From contig OV884011.1 of assembly GCA_930367205.1 (NCBI GenBank), positions 126,675,208 through 126,739,207 on the forward strand: DNA of 64,000 bases, given 5' to 3'. Under the pieces are notes generated by a model. The model saw only the letters and a list, made by a program, of their open reading frames with translations. It was not told the origin of the DNA and did no database searches. A program made the position numbers and the translations under genes. Source of the stretch: Acanthosoma haemorrhoidale (lineage: Eukaryota; Arthropoda; Insecta; Hemiptera; Acanthosomatidae). The number at the start of each line of letters is the position of its first letter. Within the stretch, counting starts at the first letter, position 1. This document shows positions 22,165-32,733 of the stretch, piece by piece.

Positions 22165-23873
22165 ATTAGAAGAATAGATGGTACAGGGTGAGAGATCAGT
22201 AAGCCAAGGTCGTTGTGAAGTCTCTCACAACGCAAACCCGGGGCTTGATAAACTCTGGAAAACAGCGCAGTGGCATGAGAGACTTCGTAGCACTCACAGA
22301 GATCACAGAAAGTTTTGGAAGCTGTTGAAGACTACAAAAGGCAAGACAGCCACTGTCCGTCTTCACGAAGGCGACAATGTTCTGCTGAGCAGCAGGCAAC
22401 AAAACTGGCCGACCATTACGGCTAGGACGGGATACTACCACATGCCTCCTCCGGTAGGTGCTGAACAGAACCACATGTTTGTATCACCGAAGCAGCTCAA
22501 GGCGATTCTTCGCTGGTGTCTGGGAAACCGAGCACCAGGGCACGACGGGATACAAACAGTGCTGCTCAAACAAATGCCGAGGAGAGCGATGGTAGATCTG
22601 GCAAACTTATACAACTATTGTATAAGATTGCGGTACTTTCCTGATACATGGAAACAAGCCATCTTGTTCCCATTACTAAAGCCAGCCAAGAGCGGAGATC
22701 ACCCAGCCCACTACCGCCCGATCAGCCAATCCAGTATAAGCGCAGAGCACCCCCTTCTGAAGATGCAGTCAGAAGCTAGTCATAATATGAATAGAAACAT
22801 AGCCACGGCTTGTGATAGCTTCTCCGAAGCTGTGCGACTGACCTGTGGAGTACCCCAAGGAACCGTCGTATCCCCTGTACTAATTCAACGAATACACGTC
22901 TCAGATTGTCGGAGCCCGGTACAAAAATACCACAGTTACTGCTTTCGCAGATGACATAGCGGTGTACAGTAGCAGCATGAGTGCCAAGGTAGCTCTAAGA
23001 CAGGCTGAAGTAGCATGCAACCAGATCAGCGAGAGATTGGGAAGACTCAATATCTCTGTAAACGCGGGTAAGACTGACTGTGTAATTTTTTCTTTTCAAG
23101 AGGGAAAAAGCCCGCTCCCTACTAGTTACATAGTAGGAACGGAGGAAAATTCATCAGCCAACAACCTAGTGTATATCTGGGAATTAAAATGGACTGACAC
23201 CTCCATTTTAGTAACCATTTTGCGAAGAAGTTGAAGCATACACGCATGAAGTCTTACCGGCTTACGCATTTATTGACTTACCCCAATCTATCACTGCGTC
23301 TCAAACTATTGATCTACAAGAGCATACTCAGGCCTACTCTGCTGTATGGTGTACCGCTTTTTCGTTATATGACGTATACAACAGCTAAAAAACTCCAACA
23401 ATTCCAAAACGGTATACTGATGAAAGTAGTCAGAGGTACTTCACTCGAGCAGCGGAGCAACAGTGAGCTTCATGAGATATTTGAGCTGCCTACGGTGGAT
23501 GAATTCATCCAACGTAGACATATCAAATTTTTCGACTCCTTGCAATACTTAACAAACCCGATTAACACTATAACCCCCGCTCCGTTCCCCCATCGATGGC
23601 AGGACGCTGTCGCGGCTGGAACGCTTTAGTCTTAGGCTCTAGGTATAGGTTTTAGTTTTTAGTTTTCACGGTTATAAGCGGAAGGTGAGTCTCATCATCT
23701 AGTGTTGTGTATGTGTTGACTTTTTAACTTCAATCCGAAAATGTAGTTTATTTATGTACTCCTTCGAATGCATCAGCGCATCGCAGTACGAGGAGCAAAT
23801 AGTAACCCAATAAATTTTTTGTTCATTGTAAACTATATCAATAAAGAGGTTTTAAAATTTAAAAAAAAAAGCA
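22165..23873 (+). mobile_element. LINE family K-like copy (plus strand)
   Basis: A 5'-truncated non-LTR element with most of the reverse transcriptase and an own 3' UTR ending AATAAAGAGGTTTTAAAATTT plus a run of ten A. The coding part matches the minus-strand neighbour and the copy at 31718. The 3' UTR does not match theirs, so this is a separate subfamily sharing the same protein. No clear target duplication is visible, and the 5' boundary is approximate. Confidence 0.75.
22178..23629 (+). pseudogene. LINE K reverse transcriptase, broken
   Basis: Domains in order: an N-terminal linker (DKLWKTAQWHERLRS), the fingers motif NRAPGHDGIQ, LRYFPDTWKQAILFPLLKP, HYRPIS, then LTCGVPQGTVVSPVL and, in another frame, FADD at 22944-22955. 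The thumb follows with LRLKLLIYKSILRPTLLYG, then DEFIQRRHIKFFDSLQYL and the stop at about 23629. Between HYRPIS and the GVPQG motif the palm residues around motif A are replaced by unrelated codons, and frameshifts occur near 22920 and 23230. The family is Jockey-superfamily; it is inactive. Confidence 0.8.
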
Positions 23874-26859
23874 TTCGCCATACTCTCGGCACCAGGCACC
23901 TGGAACACTGCTCTCTCTTTCTCAGCACTGGCGCTTGCTGCTCCACTCGAACCATAGCTTTCTTATTCTTCTACCTCTGCATCTCTCTTTCTTAAACTCG
24001 CTATGTTTTAGTCCGGCGTTTTCAGACCCTCAACTTCCTAGTGGGATTCTCTGCCTTCGTCTCGCTAAAACTAGCTACTTCTTGGAAGAGACTTCTTCCT
24101 CGCGGACGACGGTCAACTGGGGCTTTACAAACTTTACCTAGTAGTGTCTCCCCTAGTGATCCAGTATTCCTCTCTTCAGCTCACACTTGGCTTTGAAATC
24201 CGAACGGTTTACGCCTACCCTTAGATACCGAATGTGAATTAATGGTCATTCCAAGCCTACATAAACTACCTATAATACCTTTACGTTCTTGTCACCGGAT
24301 ATGCACCCTAAATTATAATAAACACAAGGAAACATCATAAAAAAGGAAATGAGAGATTTAAAAAAATTACCAGTTTCATAAAGAGAGAATAATTGGGGCT
24401 GATGTCAGCTTAAGTGAGATTAAGATTTGACCCTGGATTCTGATAATCCAAATGGATGTGGAATTATCGGGAGAGCACTAAACCAATTTGTGTAAGAGAA
24501 ACTGGAAGGGATTTCGTTAAAGACGCAAACGGATAATTCGTCAATACGATAAACATCCAAAAATAACAAAAAACATAGAATTGTTCCATTTGAAAACTGT
24601 AACAGGTAAAGAAGACTTTTTAATAAAACATTTTTGTCCAGAGGATGACAATTTATAATTTAAGTATACCCATTCGAGAGTTTTAAACCAATTTAACTAA
24701 TTTTGTTTCTTTTCTCCAGGAATAACTAATATTCTATCATATATTGGCCAATAAAATAATACCACTACTATGACAATGTTAATAGTTTTTTTTTATTTTG
24801 TAATGGTAATGAAATATTGTATGGACATATTTTTTTAAATACACCTGGAAGTAAACATAAACTGTATCATTTTACTGTGCACGTTTATTTATATTATACA
24901 AAATATTTTATGAATCGCGAGAGCTACATTGAGAAGTGGGGACATTCTTCTCCGAGCATTCTCGTAACCAAAACGAAGTATAAATTCTCCTGGATCTGTC
25001 AGACCCTATGTCACTATTTCTGGTCTATAAAGTATGCAACTACAACTTTGTTTTACATTCGTGACAACCCTTCTCCAGTTTCTCTTAGCCTGAAGTCCGA
25101 AGAGTGCGTTGCCATGAAAGAATAAAATCCTATTTTATACGTTATTACGTATTTACGTCAAGGCTACTCTCGTATATCTGCGACTCTTGGGAATAATTGG
25201 GTAAGTTGAATTGTCGGGATAAATGAACACACGTTGTTTTGGCCATGAAAATTCAAGAACATTATACGCACAACTAAATACAGGCTGACATCTTACAGGT
25301 TCCTACTCCATCGAGCGTAGATCCCTCGAACATTCTTGTTCGATACCGTTATGTAAATAAAGTTATATCTTATGCTACCTACCTATTAATATATTTATGA
25401 AATTGTTAAAAAGGAATATATAGTAGTTGTAGCTTGTAGTGCCTATATATACATATATTCATTATGAAGAGATTTATTTATATGTTTGGACTTAACATTC
25501 AGCTGCTTCAAATAATCATTTATATTTCCGGTTTTACTCGCAAGTTTTCCAAGAGTTTTCTAAGAAATTTTGATAAAAACATATTATACAATAGTGCAGC
25601 ATGCGAAAGACCATTCTTGCTTTATTCCATTAATCAGTAGAAAGCGACCGTTTGTCAACTATGTGAAAAGACGTTTGCCAAGAACGATTCATCGTTCTTT
25701 AAGTAGAGCACTGAGGAAGGAACAGCTGGAACAACTGAGAAAGGGCCAACTCTTTTCAGACTTAGTCTTGCACTTAGGAGAACGTTTTCTCTTTGTTTCT
25801 TAGCTAGGCGTAAACTATGTAGCAACTACTAGATTGTCACAAAGATTAATAACTATCAATGATCTAAAAGAAATGGGCTAGGAAACGAAGAATCATCAAT
25901 GAATTCTTTTTAAGAGTTTTTCATTTTCTCTTCTCTATGAATAAGTATTAATACCAAAAACAATTTAATCGCAAAAAAGGCACTACAGAATGATTGTGGA
26001 GAAACATCCCAAGAATAACAGCGATGAAGCCATTTTGTTGATTTGGTTGCTTGTGTTACGTATAGCAATATTAGTTTCAGTAATTAAGTGTGAATGTTGT
26101 AACTAAGTCATAATTGCTTAGTTGCACCACAAGTTGAACTGGTAAAAGCTTAAATTCTAACGAAAACTATTCCTATACATTTATATTTTTCCATACTCAC
26201 TATAAAAATAACACGCTATAAATATTCTCTATAAGAAATAAAACTTTCTCTCCCTTACAGAATTGTCCAACGAAAAAAATGCGGCTGATCATCATTCTTA
26301 GGAACTAAGTGCCGTATAAATCACTCAAGATAAACGATGTGGACGTCACTATGAAAATATATATTTTTTTATCATGGAACACTCATGCAACTTTTATGAT
26401 CCAACTAACAACAGTACATTATGTAATAGTCATGAGGTCTTATCAGTGCTTACTCATCGCATTCACCAGCAATACAACGCAGTTTAACTAAATAATCATG
26501 TCACTATTTGACGTTTACCCATTTGAAACTGTGTATTTATTTATTGTACAATTTGCATAGTTTTGTAATTCCAACTGTCCTTTTATATTTATGAAAAAGA
26601 AACAACCGTAAATAAACAAAAACCAGCCACATGGAAGGGGCTTAACTTGTTAACTGGTGCCGAAAAGCATGTGTGTACTACAATAGATGAAAATGTATCG
26701 ATTATGTAACATTCCCTAACGCCGTGGATCGCACGGAATATTTTGATTAGGACAAACTTTATTTGTTTTGATTTTACTTATTGTCCTTTCATTACATCTA
26801 CATAATACTTGATTACTTTAAAATAATTTTTATCAGATGTACAGCGTCTTCCAATAGGG
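23874..26859. other. Non-coding tract with a GC-richer first 350 bp
   Basis: From 23874 to about 24300 the sequence is GC-richer and lacks similarity to anything else in the window; it may be an unclassified repeat. The remainder is AT-rich. Open frames at 24817-25125 and 25570-25803 encode 102 and 77 residues but show no motif I recognise. The second is basic near its centre (KRPFVNYVKRRLPR). I would not call either a gene. Confidence 0.45.
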
Positions 26860-28020
26860 ACTTCCAAACTTTGACAGTTATTAGCAGCCATATTATTGAA
26901 GCTACATCTGTCAAAAAGCTGTAATTTATTAAGTCTGTTTTGCCAAATTACCGTAGATGGATATAGCGTTCAACAACACGTGCAAATGATAAAATAGTTT
27001 TATTAATATGGGTGTTCTGTTCGGGTAACGTTCCGCGCACTTCGCCCATTTTACAGTCCTATCGACCCATAACCGTCCTACCGAGAGGACTATTCGCAGT
27101 GTGGTCGTTAAATTTGAGTCCACTGGTTCACTAAACAATCGACCAACCCCGGTACGGCGACGAAACGCACGATCTGCCGAAAACATCGCCGATGTCCGTG
27201 AGAGTGTGCAGGAGAATCCGAGGCAGTCTATTTCGCATCGCTCACATGAACTCGGTCTTTCAAACTTTGCGAATTTTGCGTCGTGACTTGGGCCTGCACC
27301 CGTACAATATTCAACTGACCCAGGAGCTGTAGGTAAATGACCATAGACAACGACGTGTGTTCGCTGAATGGGCCCTGGAGCAGTTGGGAACTGCGACTAA
27401 TTTTAACGGAAAATCATCTTCAGCGATGAGGCCCATTTCTGGACGAATGGGTACGTCAACAAACAAAATTGTCGAATTTGGGACGATACCAATCCACATG
27501 AGATCCAAGAGCGTCCAATGCATCCCGAAAAAGTCACAGTTTGGTGTGGATTTTTGGCTAGCGGCGTCATCGGTTCATATTTCTTTGAGAACGACGTTGG
27601 CCAGGCCATCACCGACAACGGCGAGCGCTATAGGTCGATGATTATCAACTTCTTTTGGCTTGAATTGGATAATATAGACACCAACGATATGCGGTTTAAA
27701 CAGGACGGCGCTACTTGCCCACAACTCATGTCACATTGGACAATCTGCACGAGCGATTTGAGGGCATGGTCATCTCACGTGGAGGTGATGTGAACTGGCC
27801 ACCTAGATCGTGCGATTTGGCTCCGTTAGACTTTTTCTCGTGGGCTTTCTTAAGTCGCAGGTCTATGCGAATAAGCCACAAATCACAGCGGTCCTCAAAG
27901 CCAACATAGCTCATGCCATCGGTCAAATTCACCGTGATTTTTGCGCAAGAGTCATTATTAGTCATTATATATCATTGGTATCCATCTTAGTAAAGGGAAT
28001 TCTTACTTCAGCACTATGAA
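26860..28020 (+). mobile_element. Tc1/mariner-type DNA transposon, decayed
   Basis: It contains one broken transposase gene plus about 130 bp of 5' leader (from about 26860, AATAGGGACTTCCAAACTTTG). I could not find convincing terminal inverted repeats or a TA duplication, so the outer limits are approximate. The 3' end of the gene appears worn away at about 28000. Confidence 0.7.
26995..27990 (+). pseudogene. DD41D-spaced mariner-like transposase, broken
   Basis: The product would cut and paste the element. Readable parts are a helix-turn-helix region (VVKFESTGSLNNRPTPVRR, ARSAENIADVRESVQENPR), a linker (LRILRRDLGLHPYNIQL), and the catalytic core. The first catalytic D is in FSDEAHF (codon 27425), followed by GYVNKQNCRIW and HPEKVTVWCGF. 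The second D is in QDGAT (27704) and the third in CDLAPLDFF (27829). The second and third are 125 bases apart; one lost base near 27715 explains this and gives 41 residues between them. At least four frame breaks or stops are present. The C-terminal end is not recognisable. Confidence 0.8.
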
Positions 28021-29895
28021 AAACAATCGCTGTCTGTAAAGTTCTGTCTACTAATTTAGATTGGAAACTACATATTATGAGATAAGGGTTCAGAGAAGTG
28101 GTAAAATGTAGAGATCATGAATCCCAAGCATCCCTCAAGGTAACAGAATAACGAATCTAGTCAACAAATAAAAATTGTGAATATAAGGGGTGAGAAGGGA
28201 TAAAATCTCAGCTTAGACATCTCAAGTGTATATTCGTAAGGACACAACTATTGTGACAAATTCGGGGCGTTTTGGACAGCAACTAGAAATCTAAGGCAGA
28301 GTTAAAAGTGGAGTTAAAATTAGGAAATAACCAGTAAAATACAAAGATTGGCAACAGCCACTATCCTTTCCAAAATGTGATGAACTGCACCTTTGCTTTG
28401 AACCAAATGTCTAGACTTTTTGAATCCTTTGCGATAGTTTAATACTTTTTTGTTTAGTGATACGTTTAGAAATATATATCCTATGTCTTACTAATACCAT
28501 AATTTTCCAAATTTTATAAAATGATAATTGCTTAAAATGGTGAAAATGGTGGGAAACATTAAAGGGTACCAAGCTAAACCTCCTTAATCAAAATACCGAA
28601 CACAAAGTATAGACAAACCGATGTCTAAAGACGCTGAATCACACGACCACTGCAAGTATTCTATAAGAACGTCGTTCAAGCAAGGGCAGGCTCTGAGAAT
28701 AGACGAGGAAGTGGAGTGGTAACAAATTGCTTGGGACCATTTGCACCTAATGGAGTCGGACACGCTATAGATGTCTACTACCACGGGTAGTTATTCACTC
28801 ACCACCAAGTCAATCCTTAGTTAATCTTCACCTTCATAGCATTCTAAATATATGCTGATAATTTCTCTTGTGACATTTTTGTAGATCATGTCATTAGTAA
28901 TTTTAATGTTATCATATAATTTTATTATTTATAGCATAAAACCATTTTATAGTTTTTTTTTGTATTAGTACGAACATTTTTTACTTTTGAGAGATCTACT
29001 ATTCATTCCACTAAATAAATCGTTATACTAATTGTAAAATAAACTGCTACAAAATATAAAACTTTCTGAGTTCAATTTCAGATACGATCACATTGTTTTC
29101 ATTATAAGTCCAAGCACCATAAAGAGTAAATGGTCACCTCATAAAATAAATTGTAAACATATTTATATACATATAGTTTCGAAATGAGGTATTGAAATGA
29201 TTCAGTATTCATCTCAGGCTGTACTAGCTTAAGTCGCTAAGGTTTTCAAAGCATCCCCTAGTACAATCTAATCAAATATTCTAGTGAATGAAATTGTAAC
29301 GAAAAACATAAATATGTATGATGTGTAAGATGTATGATTCAATTAACATTTTTATAACTGTTTCATTAACCATGGCTGTTTTCATCATTCGTTGGATTGA
29401 TTAAGTATTTATTACCGTAAAAAAATAAAAACGTTCTTCTTCTAAATGATAAGGAGATGACAACTTAGATTGGCTGAAGAAGTAGAGAGTTAGGCAAAGT
29501 GAATTAAGTTTCACGGCGAAGTCGGCTAAGTGCAGCAATAGTCGTAAAAAAGCGATAAGCTAGCTAAAGGATGTTTAACAGCCAAACTTAATCAAAAGCG
29601 TACTTTACCACAAAGTGGGAAGAAGTGGGAGCATTTGACCAATGAGAGAAAGGTGATCCCACGGAATATTAAGAGGCCTGAACCAATAGGATTTTTTAGG
29701 ATGAGTTAGACTCGACCTGACAACTTGCCGAAGAATTTACTGTTATCTAAGATGCCCCACTTTGTAAACTGGAGACAGTAAATGGATTTTCATCTTCTCC
29801 AGTATATTTATCTCTACGCCCAGAAGCGAAACATTGCCGGTTTCGCATGGCTCAGCAATACTGAGCTGCGAGACACTTCACCGTACCTCTTCATC
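28021..29895. other. AT-rich non-coding tract
   Basis: No recognised gene or repeat. The segment 29440-29890 is somewhat richer in G and A and could be an old repeat, but it matches nothing else in the window. Confidence 0.5.
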
Positions 29896-29907
29896 TGGCT
29901 AATCGAA

Positions 29908-30514
29908 ACTTCTTTATTGTGATAAAATTACAAGCAGCCTTATTGAGTAACGAGTAAATATGATAAATGTACTCATTCATACCATATTTACAATTTTCAT
30001 TCACACTCTCAATCATAAAGTATTTACAAACAGCCCAGAGACCTTCCAAATCAATATGGTGACAACACTCTCGCATGCGAAAGAGGAAGCGGAGTCTTGG
30101 GAAGTCCCCCACACTTCTCCCTGGCTGACGGAGCCGCGTCACTGGATAAGAGCCAGTGGAGACCGACCAAAAACGCGGGAGTCACAGACGCTTAGGGCAT
30201 GATTGGAAAAACTGGCCATTATCAGACGTTTACGTATAGAGTATACAGAGGATCAATGCTGCTTTAATCTCCTAAGAGGGTTATAGGGAAGTGAGGTGCA
30301 GAGTAATGACTGTGCTAGGGGGTCATGGTGGTTGGATAGGTTTCGAAGGTAATTTATAAAGCTGGCAGGGCTGAGTTCAAGAATGTAGGCTATGGTATAT
30401 TAGGATCACTATGAAGGGTTTTGTTTCTGACGTAATAAGGGGCATTAATTACCATCCATGTTGATCACTGGACTTTTCATTGAAAGGATTGGATCCGCTT
30501 GATGTTTGTAATGT
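29908..30514 (-). mobile_element. Jockey-type LINE, family J copy E (3' fragment)
   Basis: A strongly 5'-truncated minus-strand copy. It is bounded by a perfect 12-bp duplication, tggctaatcgaa, at 29896-29907 and 30515-30526. On the minus strand it begins at the codons equivalent to AACATCAAGCG of copy A (about 1217), runs through the ORF2 end and the 3' UTR, and ends TTTATCACAATAAAGAAGTT with no poly(A). This copy best defines the true 3' terminus of family J. Confidence 0.9.
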
Positions 30515-30526
30515 TGGCTAATCGAA

Positions 30527-31122
30527 GAACAAAAAAATGGTTTTAAATGAAAAACACTAGCTGTCATTATCAATGAATACATGCACATTATATCAGGCAA
30601 TCAGACTATCATCCTTACAATATTAACCGTACAGAGTCTATTAAAACCTCCTTGTCAAAATTGGCACTACACTACAAGTGGTTGGTTAGCCGGGTTTAGG
30701 TGGTGGTGACCTATTACGGCCTTTGGGTCAGCTACTTACACTTCGAATCCACCTCCCTAGTCATGATTGCCTCTTGATGGGAATGTCTTTTATGCATTGA
30801 ACCTACTGGACTATTGTCTATTCACAATCCCTAAGTTAGAGGCTGCACTTGTAAACAGTTTCGGAATCCAACATTCTTATCGTCTTATTGTTCCTAAGTT
30901 CTGCTGTACTGATCATAAAAATGATCTAATAGATATAAAATTTAAAACTTACATACAACCGGCTTATGGAAAAAATGACAAACGTCAAAACGGATTACAC
31001 ATTTTTCTATTAAAAAAAAACGACAATCATGTAACAACATAACCGATATACGATGACCAGGGTATAAAAGAACTTAACAATAGCACTGCTTTAATATTTA
31101 GTTATTTAAAAGTTAAATTATA

Positions 31123-31196
<74 letters not shown>

Positions 31197-31709
31197 AATC
31201 TAAATAGTACCACAATTGAACCATACATAAGAAGAACCACGAAAAATAACATTCATTTAATATAACCACTGGTTCTGTGAAAGGATTGAAGTCAATAATA
31301 ATGACAGTTTTAATGAATTTTGCCAATTCTAGTTCAAAAAAACAAAATTCAAACAGCACACTGGTAATCAGAACGTTGATAAATTTATTTACTGAAAATT
31401 ATGTAAAAATTCCTGCTTTTTATTTTTGATACCAACTCCTTAGGTGACTTTCATGTATATTGTAATGAGATTTTAGAATCAAACTAAGTAAATTTTTCAG
31501 GACCAGGTTGAGTTAGGAGCGTGAGTTAGGGAATGCTTTGGCAAAACTCCTTGCATAAAAATGTTTATTGCTTGCGTAGGTATGTATGTTCGGGGACACC
31601 GGAGGTATAATTTTGTTTTCCACTATGCGAGCTTCCTCCTCTCGCTCTTATTATACAGGGATAACTCAACTGCATGTCTAAGAAACATTTATATTCCTTC
31701 AGTGCTTTT
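30527..31709. other. Non-coding tract with microsatellite
   Basis: It holds an (AT)n run and a possible tRNA-derived SINE scrap at about 30664-30752. There GGTTAGCCGGGTTTAGGTGG resembles a box A region and ACACTTCGAATCCACC a box B. No protein gene is seen. Confidence 0.45.
31127..31193. repeat. (AT)n microsatellite
   Basis: An uninterrupted dinucleotide run of about 33 units. Confidence 0.97.
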
Positions 31710-31717
31710 ACAAGACT

Positions 31718-32725
31718 ATTTTTCTACTCATTTTAATAATAACATAGAAATATGAAAAATAAACGACACAGGTCTTACCGGCTTTCACACTTTCTAACTT
31801 CACCCAACATGTCGCTTCGTCTCAAACTGATGATATATAAATGGGACCTCCAGCCACCTCTGCTGTACGGTGCCCCGCTATTTACCTACTTGACTGACAA
31901 TACAGCCAAATTTCTCCAACATTTACAAAATAGGATCATGCGAAAAGTGTTCCGCCATAAAACGCTGACCTGCACCCGTTGCTTGGTGTGGTCCGTTTCA
32001 TCCGTTCCACAGGATGAAAGCAGCTGCAATAAATGAAAAATATGAAGTGTTCACCATCCAAGATTTCATCAAGAGACGGCACATCAAATTTTTCGACTCT
32101 TTACGGCACTGCCATAATATTTTTTTCACTGACCTACAACTACCACCACTACCCGTCAGATGGAAGCAATGCTGGCCCGCAGAAGCATGGAAGCAGATAG
32201 AACTTCTCGACCCCGACGGTGACTGAACGACGCACACTCAGCCGAGAAAAAACAGTCGATCTCCCGGCGGATTCCACCGTAGCAAGATGGCAGCTCTACA
32301 CCCCCCCGGAGGCTCGGCCCTCCGCTGGTGGCCACTCAAACAAGGTCCTACAGGTGGTGGCCCTACCTGGTCGACTACAGACCCATGGCCTAGACCCCTA
32401 GGCTCAACTCTCCATGGACTCTCACCACCGTCCCGATATCACCCACACCTCTCCCGAGGTCCTTTACACTCCTCATCCTCTACACACATCCTTCAAATAG
32501 GACTTCCCCTAGTAAAAGACTATTACCAATCCAAGATAAGTATCCTTTTTATTTTTCCCTTATCCTATTTTTATTTTTCAAGAGATATGGGGGAAAAAAA
32601 ACCTGTATATAATGAGGCGACGCTACAGGAAATACAAAAATAATTTGTAAATAGATTTGCCTGAGGATCTATAATTGTATATAATTATCTGTAAACCCTA
32701 AGGGGCTATGGAGGAAAAAAACAAA
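31718..32725 (+). mobile_element. LINE family K, 5'-truncated copy
   Basis: Flanked by the 8-bp direct repeat acaagact at 31710-31717 and 32726-32733. It starts in the reverse transcriptase thumb and ends in the K-family 3' UTR, GGATCTATAATTGTAT.. then GGGGCTATGGAGG plus a short A-rich tail. The UTR is long, about 490 bp, and its first part (32240-32480) is GC- and proline-codon-rich, but no real protein is implied. Confidence 0.8.
31720..32226 (+). pseudogene. LINE K reverse transcriptase C-terminal fragment
   Basis: It reads FSTHF, then SYRLSHFLTSPNMSLRLKL, PPLLYGAPLFTYLTD and QNRIMRKVFR. After a frameshift near 31990 it reads FIKRRHIKFFDSLRH. It parallels 23231-23629. It holds only the thumb and tail, with no catalytic motif. 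A deletion follows the KVFRHKTL codons. Confidence 0.75.
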
Positions 32726-32733
32726 ACAAGACT

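Noticed and set aside
23874..24300. Continuation of LINE copy C after the nested K elements
   Set aside because: The expected copy C sequence (equivalent to 12295 onward in copy B) is not present here.
24817..25125. 102-codon open frame with a Cys/Trp-rich middle
   Set aside because: No motif or family resemblance, no splice context and AT-driven composition.
25570..25803. 77-codon basic open frame
   Set aside because: It looks protein-like in its middle but has no recognisable domain, so I left it as unsupported.
32287..32643. 118-codon Pro/Ser/His-rich frame
   Set aside because: It lies inside the 3' UTR of a LINE K copy and is explained by that.
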